DNA from: Rhodospirillales bacterium | Lineage (GTDB): Bacteria > Pseudomonadota > Alphaproteobacteria > Kiloniellales > JAKSDN01 | Direction of reading: 5' to 3' | Assembly (NCBI GenBank): GCA_029859805.1 | Contig: JAOUCL010000006.1 | Span: 1-46,697, forward strand | DNA length: 46,697 nucleotides | Shown here: in pieces, positions 1 through 10,028 of the stretch | How positions within the stretch are numbered: the first letter of the stretch is position 1 | Layout of the letters: every line of letters begins with the position of its first letter | Notes under the pieces: model-generated | Seen by the model: the letters and a program-made list of their open reading frames with translations, nothing else | The model's database searches: none | Told to the model about the DNA's origin: nothing | Translations under genes and position numbers: made by a program

Positions 1-300
1 CAGGAGCGGGCCGCGACCCTGAAGCGCCGCTTGAGGGCGGAAGGGCTGCCGGTCATGCCTTCGGTGAGCCACATCGTGCCGGTCCTGGTGGGCGATCCGG
101 TGCGCTGCAAGCAGGTGACCGACACGCTGATGAATCGCCACGGCATCTACGTGCAGCCGATCAACTACCCGACCGTGCCGCGCGGTACCGAACGGCTGCG
201 CCTGACGCCGTCGCCGCTGCACAACGACGCCGAGATGGACCGTCTGGTCGCCGCCTTGAGCGATATCTGGTCAGAGTACGACCTGGAACGCGCCGCCTAA
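1..300 (+). CDS. hemA: 5-aminolevulinate synthase, C-terminal part (truncated by window start)
   Basis: Open frame from base 1; '[19 protein letters not shown]...[25 protein letters not shown]' is the characteristic ALAS C-terminus. Confidence 0.93.
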   Translation, partial: QERAATLKRRLRAEGLPVMPSVSHIVPVLVGDPVRCKQVTDTLMNRHGIYVQPINYPTVPRGTERLRLTPSPLHNDAEMDRLVAALSDIWSEYDLERAA

Positions 301-336
301 TCCTCCCGCGCGGCCGTCTTCCGCGCTAGACCTGAC

Positions 337-374
337 CCCGGGCCGGACCCTACCGGCCCGGGGCCGTTTTTTTT
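337..374 (+). terminator. Rho-independent terminator after hemA
   Basis: ccccgggccgg-accct-accggcccgggg hairpin followed by a T-run. Confidence 0.8.
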
Positions 375-462
375 GCGCCCGCTGTCAGGCCCCTCGCGTG
401 GTCCGACGAGCCCCGCCGCCACAAAGGGCGGGGCCGCGGTCGCGACCCAAGAAGAGCGAAGC

Positions 463-921
463 CTATTCGATCTCGGCAGCGGACTTGAAAGAATTTTCGA
501 CCAACGGTCGCTCGGCGGCCTGCGGCACATGGCACTGAGTGCAGAACCAGCGGGCGCGCGCCACGCGGTCCAGCGCAACGCCGTTGCGGTCGACATAGTG
601 GGTCTCGCTCACCTTCGGCGCGCCCACGTCGGCATTGTACGGCCAGTCGTGACAGCCCAGGCATTGGTTGGCCTTCGCATCGATGCCGTAGGGGTCGATC
701 TCATGCGGGATAAGGGGTGGCTGCTGCCGGTAGGCCCGGGCGAAGCCACCGTCCTGGGTGCTCTGCTTCTCCACGGCCGGTGCCGGGTTTGTCTCTTCCA
801 GCAGAACCGGCCCCCTGAGCGATTCGACCTTTTCCGACTGGGCCGAGACTTCAGGCGCCACGAACAGGACTGCCAGGGCGAGGCCCGAGACCCCGACCAG
901 TATGGGGACGATCTTCTTCAC
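463..921 (-). CDS. napB: Periplasmic nitrate reductase diheme cytochrome c subunit NapB
   Basis: Signal peptide, two CxxCH motifs (CLGCH, CTQCH), 'YVDRNG...ARWFCTQCHVPQ'. Confidence 0.93.
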   Translation of the reverse strand: MKKIVPILVGVSGLALAVLFVAPEVSAQSEKVESLRGPVLLEETNPAPAVEKQSTQDGGFARAYRQQPPLIPHEIDPYGIDAKANQCLGCHDWPYNADVGAPKVSETHYVDRNGVALDRVARARWFCTQCHVPQAAERPLVENSFKSAAEIE

Positions 922-966
922 GGCTCAAACCCTCCATCGTTGCGGTGCCGGTGGGGCACCCTGGAT

Positions 967-1896
967 TCACGTTCCGACGCCAGGCGCCGAGGCGGCGTTC
1001 CGCCCTTTCCTCTGTTCCGGCTCCGGCAGATCGCTCCAAGTCCGATTGTTGAAGCGCGTCCCGAACCGGAACACCTCCTGCGAGCAGACATCGATGCACC
1101 GGCCGCAGTTGCTGCAATCGGACGACAGGATGACCGGGCCGCGGCCATGCCGGGCGCCCTTGAGCGCCGGGGTGAGCACCTGCGGCTCGGGACAGACGGC
1201 GAAACAGTCCATGCAATCGTCGCAGGCGGCGCGCCTGTCGGCGCGCACGCGCAGAAGCGATGCGCTCCCGACCAGGCCGTAGAAGGCGCCGACCGGACAG
1301 ATATGACCGCACCAGCCGCGCCGACTCACGACGAGGTCGAACAAGAACACGGCCGCCACCACGACCCAGGCGAAGCCCATGCCGAAGACCAGCCCGCGGA
1401 AGACCATGGAGACCGGATTGACGAACTCCCAGGCGATGGTCCCGGTGGCAAGCGAGACCGCCAAGGTCGCCGCGAGCAGCCACAGCCGGGTGTTCCGCTT
1501 GGGTTGCCAACCCTTTTGAAGGTCCAGTCTGGAGCGCAGCCAATGGGCGCCGTCGGTCACCACGTTGACCGGGCAGACCCAGGCGCAGTATACGCGCCCG
1601 CCGATCGCCGCATAGACCGCCAGGACGATGAGCGCGCCCAGCAAAGCCGTCCCCGCCGCGACGTGGCCGGCGAAGAGCGACTGCACCAAGACGTAGGGGT
1701 CGCTGAGCGGCAGCCAGTCCAGGGTCAGGCTGGAGGCGAGATTGCCCTTGATCAGCCAGACGCCGGCGACCGGGCCGAGCAGGAACAGACCGAGGATGAG
1801 CAGCTGCGAGGCGCGCCGCATTAGCAACCATCTGTGGGCGCGCGGCCAGCCGTATCGCTCGACCGCTGCCGCGCCGGGATTGCGCTGGGCGCTCAT
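967..1896 (-). CDS. napH: Quinol dehydrogenase ferredoxin subunit NapH
   Basis: Four TM segments, CxxxCP motifs, two C-terminal 4Fe-4S motifs; start MSAQRN at 1896 overlapping the napG stop. Confidence 0.9.
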   Translation of the reverse strand: MSAQRNPGAAAVERYGWPRAHRWLLMRRASQLLILGLFLLGPVAGVWLIKGNLASSLTLDWLPLSDPYVLVQSLFAGHVAAGTALLGALIVLAVYAAIGGRVYCAWVCPVNVVTDGAHWLRSRLDLQKGWQPKRNTRLWLLAATLAVSLATGTIAWEFVNPVSMVFRGLVFGMGFAWVVVAAVFLFDLVVSRRGWCGHICPVGAFYGLVGSASLLRVRADRRAACDDCMDCFAVCPEPQVLTPALKGARHGRGPVILSSDCSNCGRCIDVCSQEVFRFGTRFNNRTWSDLPEPEQRKGRNAASAPGVGT

Positions 1897-2648
1897 GGCC
1901 GGGCCTCCGGGAGGCGGTCGGGCAGGTCGACGAGGCCGGGCACCAGGGATTCGCCCCGCTTCGCCTTCTCTTCCCAGCCCAGCCGGTAGTGGTGCCCGAG
2001 TTCGCCCAGCGCCACCTTGCGCGGCAGCACCTTGATCGCCGCCTCTTCCAGCACGCAGGACCTCTCGCACTTGCCGCAGCCCGTGCAGTGGTCGCTGTGC
2101 ACCGTCGGAATGAACAGGGCGTGCTTGCCGGTGCGCGGGTTGTGCAGCCGCTCCAGGGTGATCGCCTCGCCGAGCACTGGGCAGACCCGGTAGCAGACGT
2201 CGCAGCGCAGGCCCAGGTAATTGAGGCAGGTCTCGTGATCGACCAGCACCGCCACGCCCATGCGCGCGTCGTCGATGTCGGTCAGGCCCGGGTCCAGGGC
2301 GCCGGTCGGACAGGCCTTGACGCAGGGAATGTCCTCGCACATCTCGCAGGGCACCTCCCGGGCGACGAAATAGGGCGTGCCCAGCGCCACGGGCTCGCCC
2401 AGCTTGGCCAGCCGCAGGGTGTCGTAGGGACAGTCGCGCACGCAGAGCCCGCAGCGCACGCAAGTCCCGAGGAACGCGGCCTCCGGCAACGCGCCCGGCG
2501 CCCGCAGGGCGGTGACCGGACGCGACCTCGCCTGCCCGGCATAGAGCGCGAGTAGCAACCCCGCCAACCCCACGCCGCAGGCGGTGCGCGCCGTGCCGGC
2601 GAGAAAACTGCGCCGGTTCACGGGCTTCTGGTTCGGCATGCGTTGCAC
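1893..2648 (-). CDS. napG: Ferredoxin-type protein NapG
   Basis: Tat-like N-terminus ([10 protein letters not shown]) and multiple 4Fe-4S motifs; adjacent to napH. Confidence 0.9.
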   Translation of the reverse strand: MQRMPNQKPVNRRSFLAGTARTACGVGLAGLLLALYAGQARSRPVTALRAPGALPEAAFLGTCVRCGLCVRDCPYDTLRLAKLGEPVALGTPYFVAREVPCEMCEDIPCVKACPTGALDPGLTDIDDARMGVAVLVDHETCLNYLGLRCDVCYRVCPVLGEAITLERLHNPRTGKHALFIPTVHSDHCTGCGKCERSCVLEEAAIKVLPRKVALGELGHHYRLGWEEKAKRGESLVPGLVDLPDRLPEARP

Positions 2649-2679
2649 CGAAGGAGTCCCGTTCTCCCTGCGGCCGGGC

Positions 2680-5252
2680 TTACACGGCCTCGATCCTGAC
2701 GGCGCACTTCTTGTAGTCGGTCTCCTTGGAGATCGGACAGGTCGAGTCCAGGGTCAGCTTGTTGACCAAGCGGCTTTCGTCGAACCAGGGGATGAAGACC
2801 AGGCCGCGCGGCGGCCGATTTCGTCCCCGGGTCTCCACCCGCGTCATGACCTCGCCGCGCCGCGTCTTGAGCTTGACCGCCTGGCCGCGCTTCAGACCAC
2901 GCGCCTTTGCGTCCTCGGGATGCATGAAGCAGACCGCGTTGGGCACCGCGCGGTGCAGCTCGGCGACGCGCCGGGTCATGGACCCCGAGTGCCAGTGTTC
3001 CAGCACCCGCCCGGTGACGAGCCACAGGTCGTACTCGTTGTCCGGTTCCTCGGCCGCCGGCTCGTACGGCAGGGCGAAGATGTTGGCCTTGCCGTCCGGC
3101 TTGCCGTAGAAGCGGACCCCCTCGCCCTTCTTGACATAGGGGTCGTAGCCCTCGCGGAAGCGCCACAGGGTCTCCTTGCCGCCGACCACCGGCCAGCGCA
3201 GGCCGCGCGCCTTGTGATAGGACTCGAAGGGCGCGAGATCGTGCGCCTTGTTCACGCCGAAACGCCGGTATTCCTCGAACAGGCCCTTCTGGAGATAGAA
3301 TCCGTTGTCCTTGGATTCGTCGTTGTCGAAGCCGTCCTGCAACTCGCTCACGGGGAACTTGTCCACCTGGCCGTTGCGGAACAGCACGTCGTAGAGCGTC
3401 TTGCCGCGATACTCGGGCGCCTTGGCGAGCAGGTCCTCCGGCCAGACCTCCTCGACCTTGAAACGCTTGGAGAACTCGACCAGCTGCCAAAGGTCCGAGC
3501 GCGCCTCGCCGGGCGGCTTGATCTGCTGCCGCCAGAATTGGGTCCGCCGCTCCGCGTTGCCGTAGGCGCCTTCCTTTTCGACCCACATGGCGGTCGGCAG
3601 GATGAGGTCCGCGGCCAAGGCCGTCACCGTCGGATAGGGGTCGGAGACCACGATGAAGTTCTCCGGGTTGCGATAGCCCGGATAGGTCTCCTCGTTCATG
3701 TTCGCGGCGGCCTGCATGTTGTTGTTGCACATCACCCAATAGGCATTGAGCTTGCCGTCCTTGAGCATGCGGTTCTGCAGCACCGCGTGATAGCCGACCT
3801 TGCCGGGGATGGTGCCCTCCGGCAGCTTCCAGATCTTCTCGGCGACCGCGCGGTGTTCCTTCTTCTTGACCACCATGTCCGCCGGCAGGCGGTGGGCGAA
3901 GGTGCCGACCTCGCGGGCCGTGCCGCAGGCCGAGGGCTGCCCGGTGAGCGAGAAGGGGCCGTTGCCGGGCTCGGAGATCTTCCCGGTCAGCAGATGCACG
4001 TTGTAGACCAGGTTGTTGACCCAGGCACCGCGCGAGTGCTGGTTGAAGCCCATGGTCCAGTAGGACACCACCTTGCGCTTCGGGTCGGCGTAGAGCTCCG
4101 CCAGGGCCTCGAGCTTCTCGGCCGGCACACCGGAGATCTGGCTCGCCTTCTCGACCGTGTAGTCGGCGACGAAGGCCTTGTAGTCCTCGAAGGACATGGG
4201 CTGGAGCCGCCGGCCTTGGACGCGTTCGCGGCCGCTTTCTCCTTCGGGTGCTCCGGGCGCAGGCCGTACCCGATGTCCGTGTTGCCGCGGCGGAAGTTGA
4301 CGTGCTTGGCGACGAAATCCCGGTTCACCCGGCCGCTTTGGATGATGTGGTTGGCGATGTAGTTGAGGATCGCCAGGTCGCTCTGCGGCCGGAACACGAT
4401 GCCGAGATCCGCCAGCTCGAAGTTGCGGTTCTCGAAGGTCGAGAGCACTGCGACCTTGACGTGATCGGCGGTCAGCCGCCGGTCGGTCAGGCGCGACCAG
4501 AGGATCGGGTGCATCTCGGTCATGTTCGCGCCCCAGAGCACGAAGGCGTCGGCCTGCTCCAGGTCGTCGTAGCAGCCCATCGGCTCGTCGATGCCGAAGG
4601 TCCGGATGAAGCCGGCCACCGCCGAGGCCATGCAATGCCGGGCGTTCGGGTCGAGGTTGTTGGTGCGCAGCCCCGCCTTCATCAGCTTGGCGGCGGCATA
4701 GCCCTCCCAGACCGTCCACTGGCCCGAGCCGAACATGCCGACCGAGGTCGGACCCTTGGCCTTCAGGCTCTCCTTGAACTTGCCCGCCATGACGTCGAAG
4801 GCCTCGTCCCAGGAGACCGGGGTGAACTCGCCGTTCTTGTCGTACTTGCCGTTCTTCTTGCGCAGCAGCGGCCGGGTCAGGCGGTCCTCGCCGTAGACGA
4901 TCTTGGAGAGGAAGTAGCCCTTGATGCAGTTCAGCCCGCGGTTCACCGGGGCGTCGGGATCGCCCTGTGTCGCGACCATGCGTCCGCCCTTGACGCCGAC
5001 CAGGACGCCGCAGCCGGTGCCGCAGAAACGGCACGGCGCCTTGTCCCAGCGGATCCCCTCGCCGGCCGCGGCCTGGGCCGGCCCGATCCCCGGCAGCTGC
5101 ACGCCCGCCGCCGCCGCGGTCGCGGTCAGCGCGGTGGTCTTGATGAAATCGCGCCGTGTCTGCATCGGGGAGCGAGAGAGCTCGGAGTCGGCCTTGGACA
5201 AAGAGCCGCGCAGGATCGACGTCTGGCGTGCACGTGAGGTGTCATCGCTCAT
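2680..5252 (-). pseudogene. napA: Periplasmic nitrate reductase catalytic subunit NapA, frameshifted near 4205-4225 (true pseudogene or sequence error)
   Basis: N-terminal frame (3987..5252) has Tat motif TRRDFIK and [10 protein letters not shown]-terminal half continues in another frame (2680..5034) from '[28 protein letters not shown]'. Confidence 0.9.
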
Positions 5253-5322
5253 CGGAGGTCTCCATAGGGAGTCGCGGGAGTGTCTGGAGCGGTGATCCTA
5301 AGTCGGGACCTCGCGGTCAGCT

Positions 5323-5336
5323 ATGATCCAGATCAA
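5323..5336. promoter_or_regulatory. FNR/FixK-like box upstream of napA
   Basis: ATGATCCAGATCAA, one mismatch to TTGAT-N4-ATCAA. Confidence 0.65.
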
Positions 5337-5850
5337 AATGCAGGCGCGCCGTTTCGCGCGGGAGCGAGATTCGAGTGCGCGAAGCCGGGGGTAGCGGGGG
5401 AAGGCAGCGCGTTCGTCTGATCAGAGCGGCGCTTACATTCTTCTGCCGAAATTGGTGCTGCCGTTTCGTTAGTGCGTTGCCTCGACCGGCGCTTGATCCT
5501 GCTTCTTCAGCTTCACTCCTGACTGCGGACCAACGCCGGTCGGCGCTGCTACGGGCGAACCTGACCCATTTGAGACATCGAGGAGATTGCCGTGCGCAAT
5601 GCGTTGCAGGACCTGAGTCCCCTTCAACCGGTGAAAGCGCTACCGTTTTTCACCCGGCCGGAGGTATTATCCGGGAAACCTCGGTCAACGAACTGGTCTT
5701 CCGAACCTGGCCGAACCGGCAAGATCAAGTCATCGAACCGCCGGGGGAAACACAGCCGCTCCCGGATTTGCCATGTCGGTGCGATGGCTGTGGATTCGGA
5801 GGTTGCCGACGAATACGGCCTTTGGGCTTGTTGCTCAGGAGGAAACCGTC

Positions 5851-6294
5851 GTGGACAAAATCAAGAACATTCTTGTCGCCGTCGATTTGTACGGAGGTTC
5901 CGAGGAAGTGGCCGGAGTCGCGGCCGGTTTTGCCGAGGCATTTTCGGCGAAGCTGTATTTTCTGCACGTGGAGCGGGGCTATCCGGAGATTATGGGCGAC
6001 CCGGACGTTCCAGACGAGCGTGACGTGGTGGCGAGCGAAGTCAGAGCCTCGCACCGGGAACTGCAGGAATTTCGGGACAAGATGACTCCCCCGGGCGTGG
6101 AAGCCGTGGCCCTGCAGATCCAGGGCCGGACGGTCCAAAAGATTATTTCCGAGGCGAGGGCGCTCGATATCGATCTCATGGTCGTCGGTTTTCACCGGGA
6201 CGGCCTGCATCATCTGCTCGCGGACGACGTGATCAAGCGCGTCCTGAACCACGCACCCTGTCCCGTGGTGGTCGTTCCGCCACCCACGCGTTAG
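5851..6294 (+). CDS. Universal stress protein (UspA family)
   Basis: GTG start with AGGAGG at 5837; 'KNILVAVDLYGGSEEVAGVAAGFAEAF...VLNHAPCPVVVVPPP'. Confidence 0.88.
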   Translation: MDKIKNILVAVDLYGGSEEVAGVAAGFAEAFSAKLYFLHVERGYPEIMGDPDVPDERDVVASEVRASHRELQEFRDKMTPPGVEAVALQIQGRTVQKIISEARALDIDLMVVGFHRDGLHHLLADDVIKRVLNHAPCPVVVVPPPTR

Positions 6295-6521
6295 GACACG
6301 GTGCGGCACGGAGTCATTCAAGAGGATCAGGCCCGTGCCCGATATTTGCCGCCTCGCTGTCTTGCGCGACGATGGCGGACGGTAAAGGGGGCCGGCCTAG
6401 ATCTGGTCAAGCCGGAAAAAGGTGGCTTTGGGTGCGAAGTTCTCGCCGATCACCCGATCCAGCCGTTGGGGTCGATGTCATGGACGAAACCCTGTCGCCA
6501 ATGAGAGGATTTCGGGTTATG

Positions 6522-6675
6522 GCTGAGGCTGTTGAAGAAGTCAGAGCCGAGCTCTCTCAACGCAAGAAAGGAATCGGCGGCACGACTAGCACAAATCATT
6601 GTTGCTCCGCGCGGCCGGCGCGCGAATCAATCTTGCGCCTCGGACCGCTCAAATTGGCTTTTCAACAGCCTCGGC
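6522..6675. mobile_element. MITE-like or IS-end relic (about 150 bp) with terminal inverted repeats
   Basis: gctgaggctgttgaa ... ttcaacagcctcggc: 15-bp ends with one mismatch; end sequence resembles IS5-type ends. Confidence 0.5.
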
Positions 6676-6912
6676 TAACAGCACGCCTCCACGGGCGCAT
6701 GAGAGCACAACCGCTTAGCACCAATCAGCCGACTTTGCGACGGACTCGCCGTGGCGGTCGAGTCCGCGTCCCCCCTACAAATCGCGTGTGGTGATCCTTG
6801 TGTGGAACTCGGGGTCAACCGAACATCCCCGAAAGCACCGCGAGCCTATCACCCTATTGATATATATGGGATTTTTGAGGCCACTGAAAGTCGACTCGAG
6901 GGCCCGAACAGC

Positions 6913-7188
6913 TCACGCCGTGATGGCTTCGTCGTTCGGATCTCCGTCCTCGTCGTCTTCGGGCTCGGGCTCGAAATGGTGGTAGGCGACCGAGGCCGCC
7001 AGGACGCCCTCGAGGCGGTGCAGTGCCAAGACCGTGCCGCCCTGCGCGTCTTCTTCCTCGACGGTTACGAGCAGTCGGCCATCGTCCGTGACCTTGTGCA
7101 CCTCGACACCGGGGAAGCGGTCGAGCGCCGAGCGCACGTCGTCCAGACGCTCGGGATGCACCTGCAGGAGGACGCCCGCGATGTTCAT
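6913..7188 (-). CDS. napD: Nap assembly chaperone NapD
   Basis: 'MNIAGVLLQVHPERLDDVRSALDRFPGVEVHKVTDDGRLLVTVE' NapD pattern; directly downstream of napF. Confidence 0.85.
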   Translation of the reverse strand: MNIAGVLLQVHPERLDDVRSALDRFPGVEVHKVTDDGRLLVTVEEEDAQGGTVLALHRLEGVLAASVAYHHFEPEPEDDEDGDPNDEAITA

Positions 7189-7721
7189 GACGGTTTCTTG
7201 CGAATCTCCACCGCGCCGACCGGGCAGACGCCCACGCAGGCGCCGCACCCGTTACAAGCCTCGGAATCGACCTCCGGCAGCGCGTAGCCGCCGAGCGCCG
7301 GCCGAAAGCGGATCGCCACCGGTTCGCACCGCTCCTCGCACAGCCGGCAGAGCACGCCCTGGACCGACAGGCAGCTGAACGAGATCTTGGCCGCCGTGGC
7401 CCAGGGCGCCTGTCCCCGGTCGACCAGAAGTCCGACCGAGCATGCCTGGATGCACTCCTTGCAGAAGCTGCACTGGCCGCGCTGGAAATCGACCTCGGGC
7501 AGACCCCGGGCCCCGGCCACGATGATCCCTTCCGGGCAGGCCTCGGCACAATGGAGACAGCGGTCGCAGCGCGCCGAGAACTCGTCCTCCGGGCTCGCCC
7601 AGGGCGGGCGAAGCACCGGCGGCGTGTCGCGCAGGCGGCCACGCAGTAGATCGGATCGGCTGAGTGTGCCCCTCATTCCGGGTCCTTCGAGAATATCACT
7701 CATTCGCAACTCTAGCGCCAT
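7185..7721 (-). CDS. napF: Ferredoxin-type protein NapF
   Basis: Several 4Fe-4S cluster motifs; upstream of napD; alternative start MSDIL at about 7703. Confidence 0.85.
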   Translation of the reverse strand: MALELRMSDILEGPGMRGTLSRSDLLRGRLRDTPPVLRPPWASPEDEFSARCDRCLHCAEACPEGIIVAGARGLPEVDFQRGQCSFCKECIQACSVGLLVDRGQAPWATAAKISFSCLSVQGVLCRLCEERCEPVAIRFRPALGGYALPEVDSEACNGCGACVGVCPVGAVEIRKKPS

Positions 7722-7736
7722 TCGGACGGGCTTACC

Positions 7737-7750
7737 TTGATTTAGATCAA
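7737..7750. promoter_or_regulatory. Perfect FNR/Anr-type box upstream of napF
   Basis: TTGATTTAGATCAA = TTGAT-N4-ATCAA. Confidence 0.85.
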
Positions 7751-7810
7751 AAAAGGCCGACAGCGCGGTGCGAAAACCGATATTGCCCGCTTCAACGGAT
7801 CGCGCGCCTT

Positions 7811-7824
7811 TTGACCTGGGTCAT
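7811..7824. promoter_or_regulatory. FNR/FixK-like box in the napF-ftsH divergent intergenic region
   Basis: TTGACCTGGGTCAT, one mismatch to TTGA-N6-TCAA. Confidence 0.5.
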
Positions 7825-8029
7825 TTTGCCACGGACGCTCGGGGTCTATGGTCTCGAGGTAACGTTTTGGGGCTGTGCCCGATCGCTCCGGATCGCCATA
7901 TACCGGGTGACGGATCGAATCGGACGCCAAGGTGCTCCGGCCCGCGCGTGACCACGGGGGCACGGAGCCGACTGGAGAGATGACTGGCAGAAGGCCCGGC
8001 CTTCGCGGGGTCTCTGTGGGAGCACGGCT

Positions 8030-9910
8030 ATGAACCGACTGCCCAAATGGCTGCCCTACCTCCTGATCGCCATGCTGCTGCTGGTGCTGCTGGTGCCCAA
8101 CCTGCAGGGGCCGGAGCCCGCCGCCCGCTTCGAGGTGCCCTACAGCGAGTTCAAGCAGCTGGTCGCCGCCGGCGAGGTCGATCAGGTGACCCTGAGCGGC
8201 AACGAGGCCACCGTGATCTTCAAGCGGCCGGTGCCGGTCGGCCCGGCGGATACCATGAACACGCGGGCCATGACCCGGATCCCCGACATCGGCGACCCGG
8301 ATCTCCTGCCCGCGCTCGAGGCCAAGGACGTGAAGATCACCAGCCTGCCCGACAGGGCGGACGGCGCCGGCCGCTGGCTGGCCGGTTTCCTGCCCTGGAT
8401 CATTCTCCTGGCCGTCTACCTCTGGTTCTGGAACCGCATGCAGAGGAACATCTCGGGCCGCTTCGGCGGCCGGGACATCGGCGATTTCCTGGCGGGCTCG
8501 GCCAAGCGGGAGGAGAAAGGCGCCCCCAAGGTCACCTTCGACGACGTCGCCGGCCAGGACAACGCCAAGCGCGAGGTGACCGAGTTGGTCGATTTCCTGC
8601 GCGATCCCGAGCGCTACCGCCGCATGGGCGCAGAGCCGCCGCGCGGCGTCCTGCTGATGGGCCCACCGGGCACCGGCAAGACGCTGCTGGCCCGGGCGCT
8701 GGCCGGCGAGGCGGGGGTGCAGTTCTTCCACATCTCGGCCTCCGAGTTCATCGAGATGTTCGTCGGGGTCGGCGCCTCGCGGGTGCGCAAGATGTTCGAG
8801 GAGGCGAAACGGCGCGCGCCCGCCATCATCTTCATCGACGAGCTGGACGCCGTGGGACGGGTGCGCGGCACCGGCCTGGGCGGCGGCAACGACGAGCGCG
8901 AGCAGACGCTCAACCAGATTCTGGCCGAGCTGGACGGCTTCAGCGGCCACGAGGCGGTCATCGTCCTGGCCGCGACCAACCGGCCCGACGTGCTGGATCC
9001 CGCGCTGCTCAGGCCCGGCCGTTTCGACCGGCACGTGACCCTCGAGTTGCCCGACAAGGCGGCGCGCGAAGCCGTTCTCGAAGTCCACACCCGCGACAAG
9101 CCGCTGGCAGACGACGTTGACCTGAAGACGGTCGCGGCCGGCACGCCCGGCTTCTCTGGCGCCGACCTCAAGAACCTGGTGAACGAAGCGGCCATGGCTT
9201 CGGCCCGCGAGGGCGCGGCCGAGATCACCATGCGCCACTTCGACGAGATGCGCGACAAGGTGATGATGGGCACGGTGCGCACCCTGGCGATCCAGCCGGA
9301 GGAGCGCCACCGCCTGGCCGTCCACGAGGCCGGCCACACGGTCGTCGCGCACCACCTGCCTGAGGCCGACCCGCTCTACAAGGTGACGATCATTCCGCGC
9401 GGCCTGGCGCTGGGCGGCACCCACCTGCTGCCCGAGGAGGAGCGCCACACCCTGCCCGAGGGCTATCTGAAGGACCGGCTCAGCGTCATGCTCGGCGGCC
9501 GGACTGCCGAGAAGGCGTTTCTCGACGACGTGAGCTCCGGCGCCGACGACGACATCCGCCAAGCCACCCAGCTGGCCCGCGCCATGGTCGCGCGCTGGGG
9601 AATGTCAGACGAGATCGGCCCGGTCGACCTGCGCCAGAGCGAGGAGCACCCCTTCCTGGGCCGCGAGATTGCCCAGCCGCGCAACTTCAGCGAGACCACG
9701 GCCCACGAGGTCGACGAGGCCGTCCGCCAACTGCTCCAGGAGGCCGAGGCCCGCGCCGCCGAGATCATCAACCGCACCAAGGCGCCGACCCGCAAGCTGA
9801 TCGCCCAGCTCGAAGAGCACGAGACCCTGGACCGCGCCCAGATCGAAGCCGCCCTCGGCCCCGCCCGGCGCCGCCGCGGAGGGCCCAAGGTCGCGGCCGA
9901 GGTGGCGTGA
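8030..9910 (+). CDS. ftsH: ATP-dependent zinc metalloprotease FtsH (accessory-type paralogue)
   Basis: Two N-terminal TMs, Walker [12 protein letters not shown] region, HEAGH zinc motif. Confidence 0.95.
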   Translation: MNRLPKWLPYLLIAMLLLVLLVPNLQGPEPAARFEVPYSEFKQLVAAGEVDQVTLSGNEATVIFKRPVPVGPADTMNTRAMTRIPDIGDPDLLPALEAKDVKITSLPDRADGAGRWLAGFLPWIILLAVYLWFWNRMQRNISGRFGGRDIGDFLAGSAKREEKGAPKVTFDDVAGQDNAKREVTELVDFLRDPERYRRMGAEPPRGVLLMGPPGTGKTLLARALAGEAGVQFFHISASEFIEMFVGVGASRVRKMFEEAKRRAPAIIFIDELDAVGRVRGTGLGGGNDEREQTLNQILAELDGFSGHEAVIVLAATNRPDVLDPALLRPGRFDRHVTLELPDKAAREAVLEVHTRDKPLADDVDLKTVAAGTPGFSGADLKNLVNEAAMASAREGAAEITMRHFDEMRDKVMMGTVRTLAIQPEERHRLAVHEAGHTVVAHHLPEADPLYKVTIIPRGLALGGTHLLPEEERHTLPEGYLKDRLSVMLGGRTAEKAFLDDVSSGADDDIRQATQLARAMVARWGMSDEIGPVDLRQSEEHPFLGREIAQPRNFSETTAHEVDEAVRQLLQEAEARAAEIINRTKAPTRKLIAQLEEHETLDRAQIEAALGPARRRRGGPKVAAEVA

Positions 9911-10028
9911 GGGGGCCGCAAACACCGGTCAAGCGTTTGATTGTGGGCAGTGTTATCCGCAATTTCCACAACGGTTTTGGCAGGAAATGGCCCCCTGCCC
10001 TTTTCGAAGCCGTAAGACGCAAGCTGCC

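Noticed and set aside
373-1824. Long plus-strand ORF opposite napB/napH
   Set aside because: Antisense shadow ORF in high-GC DNA; low-complexity R/P/A/G/D-rich translation, while the opposite strand encodes clear Nap proteins
2584-4362. 592-aa plus-strand ORF opposite napA
   Set aside because: Antisense shadow of napA; no recognisable domain
6735-6780. tRNA-like 3' fragment (cggactcg...cgagtccg hairpin)
   Set aside because: Only a single hairpin; no cloverleaf, anticodon arm or CCA context
7742-9562. 606-aa minus-strand ORF opposite ftsH
   Set aside because: FtsH on the other strand has all family motifs; this is a mirror frame
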